DNA of 64,000 bases, from NCBI GenBank assembly GCA_027186245.1, contig CP114491.1:6507501-6571500 (forward strand). The letters are read 5' to 3'. The DNA is from Coriaria nepalensis (taxonomy: Eukaryota; Streptophyta; Magnoliopsida; Cucurbitales; Coriariaceae). This document shows, piece after piece, positions 22,904 through 33,850 of the stretch. The position numbers and the translations under genes were made by a program. Within the stretch, counting starts at the first letter, position 1. Every line of letters starts with the position of its first letter. The notes beneath the pieces were generated by a model. That model did no database searches. It had not been told where the DNA came from and saw only the letters and a program-made list of their open reading frames with translations.

Positions 22904-25617
22904 TCATTGATTGATTGACAAGTTTAAGTACAAAGAAAAAAAAAACTTAGTACAAAAAACATTGGGATAAGTAAAGGGAGTAAAGTCAGTCTCAATGACA
23001 ATATCAGCAATAGGATTACAAGGGTCTCCTTCCCCAGTCATCCCGCTTTCATTAGTAAAAGTTTCTGGCACAACCTCGTCGCATAAGGTGTCATCATCCA
23101 AGAGCTCAATCTCATAAATGTTCAGCTTCGGGAACTTCAACTCGATGATTGTCGAGCATGAATGAAGTCTTTGTCGCTAATTTTAGACCTCAGGAAGAAA
23201 AACTCTTCGGACTCTAGGTATTTTGGCCACATCAGCCTTTCGATGTTGGGAACCTGAGCCTTGAGTTCCTCCAACTCGGCTTGGGTACCTTTCAGCTTAG
23301 TTTGAACATCTTAAAAAGTGGCTAACTGTCTTTCGAGCCTCTTGCAGTTTGACCATATCATCCTTTCTTAGATCGACCTCCTCATGATATTTCTTTATCT
23401 ACTCGTTCTTCTCCAAGGTCAGCTCTTTTATTTGCTTAATTAAGGCTATGGTGCTCCTCTTCAACTTCTCATTCTCAGCCTTCAGACGTTCAATTTCCTC
23501 ATGCTGGAAGGTCTAAATCGAGGCCTTAATGATGACCGAGGTAACTAACACAGAAAATGAAAATGAATGTGGGTTAGTCATAACTTAGAAAAGTAAAGAG
23601 ATAACAGGAGGAAGTACACTTACTGTGGCTAGGCTGGAGCTTAGAATCTCTTGAACTTCAGGAAGGGAGAGTCCAGCCATCTTGAGATTCTCTTGCATTA
23701 GGTGGGGTCTAAAATCTCCCTCTCATACTCTCGAAGGGAGCCCTCCTTGATCAAGGGCTCCAACAAAGATCCTAATCCGTACTACTATGTCAGGAATGTC
23801 AGGATAGAGGTACACCAAAATAAAGGTTGCATAGGTAGAGGAGGAGCGACCCTCTAAAGAATGTTAACTAAAGGGACTGGAGTGGCCTAAGCTGGGGCAG
23901 TAGACGAGGAAGGATAGGAGCTGGATATGTCAACCCTTAATTGGTCTGAAGGGGCTGCTCCCCAATCCTTGATCTCTTAACCTGGTATGGAATGCTCAAT
24001 GGAAAGCTTTGCTTTTTCTTGGCCTGCTTGGGTGTAGCTTTGGCATCTCGCCTCTTCTTTTGCTCGAGGTACTTCTGGTCAGTCAAGGCTGCGACCTCAG
24101 CTCTGGATACTTTCTCTGCAAAGCGTAAAGTGTTAGAAGGCACATACAAGAAAATACTTAATGAAATATTGATAGAAGGGCTACCATGGGAAAGTGCCCT
24201 CGGCTCTGTACGAGGGATGATACTTAAGGGGTTAACTTCTAGGGGGGTCGGCGCATATAAGGATGTAGCTAGTTAGACGCTCGACGGTCAGAACTAACCT
24301 AAAGCTCTTTTCCTCCTCTAGCTTACTTATGATGGCTTCCCAGATTGTCACATCCATCTCGGAGAGCAGCATCTCCACCTTTAGAGTTCACCTCTATTGA
24401 TGCTCGATGCAGATGGAGTAATGGCAGGAAGTGCATTGCTAGTTTTTGGTCAGTATGAATTACTTCTCTTTATAAAACTTATTCGCTTGAGGAAGTTCAA
24501 TTATGAGTTTGCCCTTCTTCAAGGTAGTATAATACCACCCCTGATTACTCTGGCTCAGGCAGATCATTGAGTGGAAGAAGCTGGTTCGAGCTGCATATCT
24601 AGTTTCCTCATAGTAAAGCGCGAACAGCCGCAATATGGTCCTTTACGCATTAGGCACTAACTGACCGAGGGGTAGTTTCCAAGAATATAGTAAGGATTGG
24701 ATGAATTGATAAAGGGGTACCCTGAAGCCCTAGATGAACATGTCCATGTAGATGGCGATCTCCGCCAACCCATCTATACCCACTAAGGATATCTTCTCGT
24801 ACTCCTCAAGCACTTGAATGTTTATACACAAGGGTATGTTAATACTCACTCAGGATGTATAAGCGGTCATTCTCTTTGAAGGTAGAAGTGACCTCTTTGT
24901 AATGGTCAGGCCGAGGCCGAGTCGTCCCCTTAGTTTCATTCTTCGACTCAAGCTTAACCTTCCTTAGTCTATCCGTCTTAAACGTACCTGACGATCAAAA
25001 TGGGATATGGTCAGCCTCAAATGGTGTATTTTTCAGTGGTTAAGAGCCTATTCTAATAACTGAGGATGATCCTAAGGTCAATTGGAGAAGCCAAAATTGA
25101 CTAAGTGTTAGGGAATCCTGAGGAATGATACGACTAAGGATGGTCCTAAGGTTAGTCGGGTATACTACAATTAATTGGAAAATCCTAAGAGGATGGTTGA
25201 GGCGCCTTACGTTAGAGGCGAACAAACATCTGTGAACTCACTTCTTAAGTCTACGTTCAATCAAAACATGCTTTTCAAAGAAAAATAAAGGCGGTAAGAA
25301 ACCCATACGAATAACACCATACGAAAACCAGAAAATCAAAGGATGGAAAGAAGACTTAATAGCTCTATCAGATATGGTGGGACGAGCGATGAGAGTTTAT
25401 TGTGGTGTACAGTGGTGAAGGCGACGGTGAAAAGTGTCGATTCACGAAAAATGGTGGGTGAAGGGAAGGAGAACGACATAGTTTTTTCTGAGAGAACGAA
25501 AGCTAAAGTTACGTAAATGGCGTGAAATAAGTATAAAGAAAGAAAGGGAAGAGAGAGAAGGGGAAGAAGGAAGGAGAACAGATATGACCTTTGCGTGGGG
25601 CAGCGGTCAAATAACAC
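22904..25617 (-). pseudogene. Retroelement-associated coiled-coil protein gene, decayed
   Basis: On the minus strand, disconnected frames resemble the plant 'putative gypsy-type transposon' (Transposase_28-like) proteins that fill many non-autonomous LTR elements. Seen in order: a segment with YEETRYAARTSFFHSMICLS and QGWYYTTLKKGKLIIELPQ (about 24480-24620), FAEKVSRAEVAALTDQKYLE (23937-24149), a Lys/Glu/Leu-rich coiled coil (about 23230-23520) and an acidic end, YEIELLDDDTLCDEVVPE (22904-23140). An intron-like segment with gtaagt-type donor (about 23625) and gtgttag acceptor (about 23548) lies before the coiled coil. Many stops and frameshifts are present. No reverse transcriptase is seen. 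Its neighbour LTR at 25781 has the opposite orientation, so membership of the same element is unproven. Confidence 0.6.
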
Positions 25618-25780
25618 GTGTCATCACCCTAGAGGCAGTTCATTCTAAATGAAGAGAGAGGATCGAGGAGCATTTAATGCACCATCACGCGTCTTTTCAT
25701 ATCCATCAGTATGAATGGGACTCGATAGAACCTACGAATGCTTATCAGCATGGAATGATGCTAGAATGCCACGTATCTCA

Positions 25781-26518
25781 TGTTGGGCCCAATATCAAGA
25801 TAATCTCATATCAACAGCCTCATCTCATATAGGGACGACTAAGGCTAAGGCATGATCCAACGTATGTGGAGATGATTGAGTTAGGTGTGCGAAGGTAATA
25901 GTTTAGGCCAAGCTGAGAAGAAAGCTGAGAAGGATGTCGATCAACATTGTAGTGGCTGAGCAATTTGAGAAGTTGTCATTCGACGTTGAGGCTAAGCTAG
26001 GTATTGCCTCACTCATCCCAAACCTAAACAAGAGTACCTAGAGGAGATAGAGGAAATGTGAAAAGTTACTTACGTCTGAGTGGGGGACATGTCCCTACCA
26101 TGTCAGACTAAGGCGGTGTTGTTATATAATAAGGTGGCTGTGAGTAGGGGACATACTTTTAGCATGTTAGACTAGGATGGCGCCGTTATGCACTGAGACG
26201 TCTCCAAGTGGGGAACATATCCCTATCAGGGCATAAGGGGGAGATATATCACTGAGCAATGAGAGTTTGACATGTGTAAAGTTGTTTAAGATTTCCAACC
26301 TTACCTAGGTATTAAAGCCAACTAATATAAGAGTGTAAGATAGATGCATTTTTTAGATAGAAAAGCTCCTAATTATGAATTTCCCTCTCATACTCTCCTA
26401 GAAACTGATTAGAACGCCGGAGCGGGTTTGGTCAACCTCAACCCTAGCCGCTGTTTGTTCGTGACTGTAGATGCTGATCTTGGAGATTGTGGAGCCCTTC
26501 GTAACGGACGGATATCCT
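25781..26518 (+). repeat. Gypsy-type LTR, plus orientation (solo or truncated)
   Basis: It begins TGTTGGGCCCAATATC and ends near ggatatcc. It matches minus-strand 14616-15363 along its length at roughly four bases in five by eye. No primer-binding site follows and no plus-strand internal region precedes it, so it is probably a solo or truncated LTR. Exon debris of an NPF transporter starts 79 bases downstream, so the LTR probably lies in that gene's former first intron. Confidence 0.75.
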
Positions 26519-26596
26519 CTAGAAGCTTAATACAAACATAATTTTCTACATAAGCATAAAAGCTGCATATGGATTTCATTGATTGTTTTGATGTAG

Positions 26597-28330
26597 GATA
26601 TTGAGTGTTTGAAAGAATGGCATACTATGGGATAGCATCAAACCTAGTTCTTTACTTGACAAACAAACTGCATCAAGGCACTGTGGCATCAGAAAATAAT
26701 GTTACAAACCGGATAGGCAGTGTTTGGAGGACACCCATTTTGGGTGCTTACATAGCCGACGCGTAACTTGGCCGCTATTGGACCTTTCTCGTTGCATCCG
26801 CCATTTACCTCATTGTAAGCAGACACCAAGTACTGCTAGTTTACTGATTGCCCTAATCTCTGAAGCTATTTGAATTTCAAAATACTATGAGATATTGAAA
26901 TTGTACACAGGGAATGACCCTGCTCATTCTAGCATTTTCCGTGGCAGCCCTAAGACCACCCTCATGCAACCAAGAGGAGTGTAAGAAAACAGCCTCACCA
27001 TTCCAGGCGCCTGTATTATACTCTGCCTTGTACATAATTGCAACCGGAACTGATGGGACCAAGCCCAACATTTCAACAATGGGTGCAGACCAATTCGATG
27101 AGAGTTTGAGCCCAAGGAGAGGGCCCAAAAGCTCTCCTTCTTCAATTGGTGGATGTTTAGTATCTTCCTCGGCACTCTTTTCTCTAACAGAACAATGTGG
27201 GCAGGGGCCTGGATATGGGCTTCCAACACTTGGTCTTGCAGTTTCTGTGTTGGTCTTTCTTGCAGGATAGCTCAGGTACTTGTAGCTGCTATCATCAAGG
27301 GGAAAGTGACCGTCCCAACTGACCCAGAAAAAGCTGCATGAGTTTAGCACGGAAGAGTATGCTAAATCTGGAAAATTCAGAATTAACCGTACCCTTTCTT
27401 TAAGGTAAAATCTTTCAATCCGCTTTCATTAATCAGCCTTCTCTAGTTCTTCTAGTTCTTATAATGGGAAGTTTATGAACAGATTCCTTGACAAAGCAGC
27501 AGTGAAAAAGGAGTACTGCAGCTCACCATGGAAGCTATGTCCCGTAACTCAAGTGGAAGAGACAAAGCAAATGATAAAGATGCTTCCGATTCTGGCCGTT
27601 ACATTCATTCCAAGCACGGTAATAGCACAAGTAGGCACTCTCTTTGTCAAACAAGGAACAACCTTAAACAGAAAAATGGGCCCTCAAATTGAATCCCTCC
27701 TGCATGTCTCAGCTTTTGTAACACTCTTCATGCTCGTCAGCATCGTAATGTATGACCCGGCTTTCCAAAGATACACAAAAAACCCTAGAGGAATCACATT
27801 GTTGCAGAGAATGGGAATTGGGCTTGTTCTTAATGTGATTATCATGGTCACTGTCTGTTTGGTTGAGAGAAGAAGCCTAAGTGTTATACGACAGAGTCAA
27901 CGGTTCGGGGATAACGATGAGGTCCTGACTATTTTCATCATCTTGCTTCAATTTTCTCTAATGGGTATTGCTGATACTTTTGTGGAAATGGCCAAGTTGG
28001 AGCTTTTTTATGACCAGGCACCAGAAGGAATGAAGAGTTTAGGTACTTTTTTTACGAGCAGTTTAGGATTTGGGCATTTTTTTATTAGCTTTCTTCTTAA
28101 TACTGTCTGATATTACCCAGAGAAGAGATGGTCAGGAAGGAGACAACATGAAAGCGTCTCATTTAGACTACTATTATGCATTCTTGGCCTTTTTGAGCTT
28201 CATCAACTTGCTGTTCTATGTGGTGGTTGCGATGCTGTATGTATTTAATGTTGATGTCGAAGTCGATCAGAGAGAGATTCATCCGACGAGGTTGTCTGGT
28301 AATGAAGGTTGTCTCGTAACGAAGGCTTGA
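26597..28330 (+). pseudogene. NRT1/PTR family (NPF) transporter pseudogene
   Basis: Remains of a proton-coupled nitrate/peptide transporter of the major facilitator superfamily. Exon debris: 26597-26814 (VFERMAYYGIASNLVLYLT ... ILGAYIADA), 26911-27404 (GMTLLILAFSVAALRPPSC, ATGTDGTKPNISTMGADQFDE, FFNWWMFSIFLGTLFSN), and 27483-28330 (FLDKAAVKKEYC ... LDYYYAFLAFLSFINLLFYVVV). The first coding exon is missing. Disabling changes: TGA where Glu of YEVFER is expected (26602), TAA replacing Tyr of ADAYLGRYW (about 26763), a frameshift after DQFDE (about 27105), loss of the segment after LFSN including IQDN (about 27195), a deletion after VFLAG (about 27270) and a frameshift near 28050-28080. Similarity is closest to NPF5-type proteins in my judgement. 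Splice sites are preserved. Confidence 0.9.
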
Positions 28331-28466
28331 AAAGGGTGAAGAGATTGTAGTATGGACTTGTCATCATATGAGAAGACAAGGGCCATTTGATTTGTATCTT
28401 CAACACAAAATGTTATAACGGAGAAAAGAAAAGAACAGAGATAACAAACTAGCAAATGCAATCTTG

Positions 28467-31400
28467 TCAGCTGAGTAAAGGCTGCAATTTGGAAGCAGCA
28501 ACGGATTCAACAAGCCAAGTGTGACCAATGACTTGAGCTCCAATTTGAGTAGCTAAGCCCTCTGCTTCATTCATTCTTTGCCAGAGAATGGTTACTTCTT
28601 CGCCCACCTTGCATCCTTGAGGAGCATCCAGATTGTATACAACCAACTTTTTTGGACCTTCCGAGTTATTCTCACAATTCTGTGCCTCCGATTCTTTCCC
28701 ATCACCAACAGTACCTCCCGCTGAAATAATCAATTCTTGAAGGTCTTCTTCATATGCTTCATGGAAATCGCCCGTAAAATGGAAACACAGGCCTTTGAAG
28801 AGCTTTGGCACACCCTTCATGTTTAGAACCAAGATAGAGAGAATCAATAGGAGGAATAGAGAACAAAATGGCATAGTTCTCATCTCCTGCACGTTTTTAC
28901 AAGATTGCTTTGGTTCAGGTTGCAGATTTTTCTTTTCAGGGTGCATTTGGATGCCGGAATTAGAATTATAATTTGGTCAAATTCCAATTCCAGTGTTTCA
29001 GGTGTCTTGGAATTGAAAAAGAATTTCAATTCCACAGAGCTAGCAAGAAGTTACTATCTTAATCTAGACAGAGCCAGAAAAGACATTTCTTTCGATTCGT
29101 TCAAGTGGGGTAGGTTTTACCTTATCTCTAGCTCTGATCCTGCCATTTCTAGGGCCATCATTACAGCCATAGTTGTCAAGGCTAACTTCATAAGGTTCCT
29201 CCTCCATAGGACATTTTGCCTCCATGCATGCTTTTATCCCTGGAAAAAAAAAATCAAATTTTTTCCATCATAAGGAAGTTGATTTTCCCATCAGGAATAA
29301 ATGGGAAACGGCTGAAGAAAAATGGAAAGCAGACAACTAGCTATTACATATGAGGAAAGTTAAAAATCAGATAATCTACAAAAATGTAACTTACAGTCAA
29401 TCTTAAGAATCCATCTCCCATTCAAAACTCCCATTAAAAATTTGAATGTCCTTGTACATGCACCATTTTTATCAGTAGCTGCGATCACATGAGTTACATC
29501 TGATCTCCAAGACTTGGACACGCTTGCCCCACATATTTCCGCAAATTTGATTAAAAGATACTGGACCGGAAGATAAAAAGGGGATTAACACAAGTGTTTT
29601 GCAGCAAGATTTTGAAATTCACAGACCAAGCTGGGCTTCAAGCGCCAAAGTAAAAAAAAAAAATTTTAAATTACTAAAAAGGAAGACGACCTTTCAGTAA
29701 TGAAAGCATATTAAACCAAGAAACCTCAATTTTATTAACCCATTAAAGAAAAAAGAAAATTATGTTAAATTATCTTCTATGGATAAGGATTGTCTAGAAT
29801 TTCAAAGATGGTGCTTTTCAATCCACATTACCATTTGCACAAATCAATCAGTGATAAAAGACAACTCTGGCCTTCCGAACCAACCAACAAAACAAAAATC
29901 AGTTCCACAAAAATAGAGGTTCTCCTGAGAAGATTTTCTTACGCTAGAGTCTGGGATAAATAAAGTCAAATTTCCTCACCAGCCACATGTGTAAATTAAT
30001 AAAGAAAATGAATACTCAATCTGAACTAACCCTCTCTTCAGGTGATAGAGCAGATCCACAAAAAACCCATTTTTTTGCTTCATCTGATGGAGCTACCCAA
30101 TCACTTGTACACTGCTCAGTCCTGCATTCCAAATGACAGAAAAACACTCATCACAAGTTGGCAAAAAAAAAAGAAAAAGAAAGAAAGAAACAGCATGTGA
30201 ACAAAAGTGTGCCTTACAAAAATGCTGTAGTCTCATTCAACTATCTTGAACATTTAGACATAAAACAGACAAAAAATGAAATTCATACTTTTGACTCAAC
30301 ATTGAATGATTTCTAGTGTTGGTTTTCCCAGACTTGGACTTCTCATTAGGAAATCTTGACGAAGAATGGGAGGGACATAGTAGAAGAAAGTTTTCCTGTA
30401 AAAACCAAGGAAATGAGGCAACATATTATTTGAAACATAAAAAAACCAATTAATAGCAACAAAAAAAAGGGGGGGGGGGGGGGGGTACACGATTAAATAA
30501 TTTACACAAACTCTCCACTTAACAGAAGAAAGTATATTCAACTTACAGAATCCCAGCGACAACCTGATGTCCCCACTGCACAAGGAACATGGTAGCTTCT
30601 CCTGCAAGATTGCTTGTAGCAGCCCAAAGCTGCTCCCTTCAATCCGCATTTGCTGCATTTAAGTTTTGCCCCCCTCGCCACTTCAGTCTCCAAATTCATA
30701 ACAGTGTCACCAACATAATAAACCTGAGGAGCCCTGCATTTCCAACTATTTATAATTATGCCTGAATCTTTCAGCCATAGATTGCAATAACAGATTGCAA
30801 CCATATAAAATGATCAAAAACCAAATAAGTCCATCCCATTTGACTAAGCAGTTAGCAAGCATAACTGAAGGGGGACAAATTAGGATATTACAGAATTTGG
30901 TTATAACATATGTTTTATATATATATGGTTATTTGAGAATTATCTAGCTAGCAGTATATTTCGATAAGTAGTATTATTATTAAAATAAGGAAGTGTTAGG
31001 TTGACAATCTTCCATTAAGGTTTTCTTTCAAATATTATTATAGTAATCTATTTTACTCAGTTACCTTATCATTTTAGTTTCTTAGGGCGTCTAAGCTATG
31101 TAAAGGCTAATTTTGTGTTGAACAAACAGTTAAGAAGGTAATATACCAGTCAATGCATGTACGATGAACATTTATGACATTCTGAAGGAGTGCCTCATCC
31201 CCTACAACCAATTTTCCATCAGCGTAATGCAGCAATGACCCAGTATCCTGAAGAGTAGATAACAGTGGAAGATAGATTAGACAACTGGCAAAACATGCAA
31301 ATATACCTCTGAGAAAATAAAAGGGCAATATACCTCTGAGATTTTAGACGACTGGCAAAACATGCAAATAGAAGAATCATTCACTAATGTCCCATTTGAA

Positions 31401-32970
31401 ACTGTAGATGGCTGCATGATAGTAACCTGGCCGGTTTCAGATACATTTTTCGGATCAGAATTTGATGCCACTAAAGGTCCAGATTGCATAACTGGATTGA
31501 TATGCATATCTAATTGCCCATAGTTTAACTTCTTTTGTCTCTTGGAGTCTCTAAATTGACCTTCACTAGAGCTTCTTTTGATAGGTTTATTATTCTCTGA
31601 AGAATTTGCAGAACTCTGAAAAGTGCACATTAAATGGTAACGATTCAGGAACTTACTCCTAAATACATTGACTATCAACTATCGAGATGAAGTAGATCCT
31701 TCTTATGGTTTTTTTTTTTTTTTCTTTTTTCCCCTCCAGTAATAAAGATTGAATACCCAAAAATTAAGAAGCCAAAAATGACAGAAAATCTTACAAGGTC
31801 CAGATACTCATCACTGCTGTCATCAGTCCCCTTTCCATCACCAAAAGGAGGAGGGCTATACCCGACTAATTGCTCTGTCTCATTCTCATCCATTTTTGAA
31901 GTTCTACACTTTTCTGCCCCTTCTCTACCCTCACTTTTGAATGGCCAAACAAGCTTTTCATTCACCCCTACCACATCACCAGACATGTGTAAACTCGATT
32001 GAACCTGAACTTTCTTTTCACATTTTTGTTTAGAGGTGGATTTACATGAACTATCCACTGGGAATTTTCCAGATTGCTCTTTACTTGATGTATCACCACA
32101 ATTTTTGTTCACTGAAATGGGGCACTGCTTCAAAACTGCCCTGGCATCTGCAAGAGCGGTTGAAAAACACTTATAGAACAAATTATTACAATCCTAGAGA
32201 CAAGAGAAGTGAAAGGAAAACACAAGCTCAAAAAGAAAGAGTGAGTGTTTGGAATTATACCAGAAAAGATGGGCTGAAAGAGATTAGCACTGAATGTTGT
32301 ATCCAAGTTCCTATAGATATTTACCATATTTTCCATGAAAAGCACAGATCTCATGTCTGCCATAGTGAAAATGCAAGTTGAAACTAAATCAGAGAGTTAT
32401 TAGATGTAGAGAAGACCTTTTGATGCAGTAAAAGCAATAATGCAAACAATAAACAGCAAAGAATCGGGCTAGAATCTAATTAGAATGCATCCAAAACTTA
32501 AATGTAGGAAACCCACTAGAAATAAAATGGCAAGGAAACCAGTACCTCGATCCAGAAACTGAGTTTTACAAAGAGGGCAGTCTGTTTCAAACTGTGATGA
32601 AATGGGTAAGCAAGTTCTGTAAAGAATTTAATAAGATACGGATCATAATCACGAAAGTAGAACCAAAAAGGGGGAAACATAAGAAATTAGGAAGAGAAAT
32701 GAAGGAAATTAGAAGCTCTCACTTGCAAAAGATGTGATTGCAGGGAAGTAACATGGGTCCGCTGAACAAGTCCAAGCTGCAAAATCAACACAGAGATTAA
32801 TGAAAAAACAAAATAAATAAATAAACCCAGAAATGAGAAGAAGAAGAGGCAGATTAGACTACAAACCAGAGTGCGCATTTGAGCTCGAGGCCCAATTTCT
32901 GAAAATTAAGGATCCATGGGTTCAGCAATCTAGAAGTGACATTACCAGTCTTGCAAGAAGAATCGCCCAT
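28467..32970 (-). CDS. BARD1: BARD1-like RING, PHD and BRCT protein
   Basis: Nuclear partner of BRCA1 in homologous-recombination repair; the Arabidopsis orthologue (ROW1) also restrains WUSCHEL expression. Exons by eye on the minus strand: 32867-32970, 32723-32776, 32546-32616, 32261-32356, 31795-32147, 31334-31615, 31147-31247, 30547-30733, 30289-30395, 30031-30121, 29395-29560, 29121-29239, 28467-28814. They give 692 aa (the Arabidopsis protein is about 714), with frame kept at every junction. The RING domain starts CALC (residues 32-35) and continues CNHIFCKTC and CPLC. The middle is Ser/Lys-rich. An extended PHD follows (CMFCQSS ... VHRTCIDW ... CSKCGLKGAALGC ... CRRSYHVPC). Two BRCT repeats follow (from about 465; the last with LWQRMNEAEGLA and GHTWLVESVA). 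The acceptor of the last exon (28815) is the least certain junction. Intron 8 contains a 17-base G run. Its 3' end faces the NPF pseudogene 136 bases away. Confidence 0.94.
28940..29100. repeat. MITE-like insertion in BARD1 intron 12
   Basis: The sequence begins gggtgcatttggatgccgg, which resembles ends of PIF/Tourist-type MITEs, and contains a perfect 10-bp inverted repeat (ggaattgaaa 29009-29018, tttcaattcc 29024-29033) with further gaattcc-type runs. No matching terminal repeat or TTA/TAA duplication could be fixed, so the borders are approximate. Confidence 0.35.
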
Positions 32971-33260
32971 TATCGTCTACTAAGGAAACCCTAATAAGGG
33001 CTCGGACGAGTACTGCAATCAACTATTTCCGGGGATACAAAATGAAGAGCGCTTAGGTTTTATGTGGATCGGATTCGGTCTTATTTTATTGTATCTATCA
33101 ATTTCAGTAGTTTATTATAAATTTAATGATTAAAATATATATTATATTAAAATTATTTATACTAGTACGAAGTTTTGTATAATTAATAAGTAACTGTATA
33201 AGATAATTTACAGATTGAGAACTATTTATTTTATACAACATATCAAAATCACTTTTAAAC
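32971..33260 (-). promoter_or_regulatory. BARD1 5' flank
   Basis: A short stretch between the BARD1 start codon and the repeat block beginning near 33260. It presumably holds the 5' UTR (cccttattagggtttcc, a common plant leader/telobox-like aaaccctaa on the opposite strand at 32986-32995) and the core promoter. No TATA box was fixed. Confidence 0.4.
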
Positions 33261-33850
33261 GGAGTCTTTTACTAAATCAAATTTTTCCTTCATAAAGCCA
33301 GCTCACTTCCTAAATCAAGATTTTTTACTTTTCCTAGATCGAATTTAATTTTTCCCTTTCTAAAGCGAGTTTTTCATTTTCCTTCTTAGAGAATTTTTTC
33401 TTTCTTCCTAGACCGAGATCTAATATAACATAATATCGATGGGTTCATAGTACAGACCAAGTTCTCTAGAAAAGATAAAAAAAATGATCGAGTATCACAT
33501 GTCGGTCTAAACCAATATCACATGTCAGTTTACATCTCAGACCGACATGTGAAATATTAGTTTATATCTCAAACCGACATGTGAGATGTCAGTTTATGTA
33601 TCTCATATGTAACTCTAAGATACACTTTGACATTTTGACCCTTCGACCATAGACCAATATGTGAGGTGTCGATTTATGCATCTCAAAGCCTTGAGGCCTT
33701 CGACCCATCAACTCTAAATTATGTGAGATGTCATTCGACCTTTCGACCATAGACCGACATGTGAGACATCGGTCTGTACATCTCAGGGCATCGAGGCTTT
33801 CAACCCTTTGACTTATCGACTCTAATTTATATGAGATGTCATTCGACATC
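33260..33850. repeat. TCGA-rich repeat block A
   Basis: The first part (33260-33480) has ctagaccgag-type phrases like those at 59.75-59.99 kb. The second (33480-33850) repeats a phrase of the type ccgacatgtgagatgtc about six times and ends in two tandem units of about 100 bases (33641-33740 and 33741-33848), each running from ttcgaccatagacc to gtcattcgac. No protein family fits. Short open frames inside (33589-33849) are products of the repeats. Confidence 0.75.

Noticed and set aside
25336..25617. 93-codon minus frame rich in Leu/Ser/Phe
   Set aside because: Product of a pyrimidine-rich leader-like sequence in the decayed retroelement; no domain.
28815..28946. Extension of the last BARD1 exon encoding a hydrophobic stretch (FCSLFLLLILSILVL)
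   Set aside because: A membrane helix before a BRCT repeat is not expected. The pyrimidine-rich tract reads better as the splice acceptor region, with the exon starting at 28814.
33589..33849. 86-codon minus frame
   Set aside because: It only translates the tandem 100-bp repeat.
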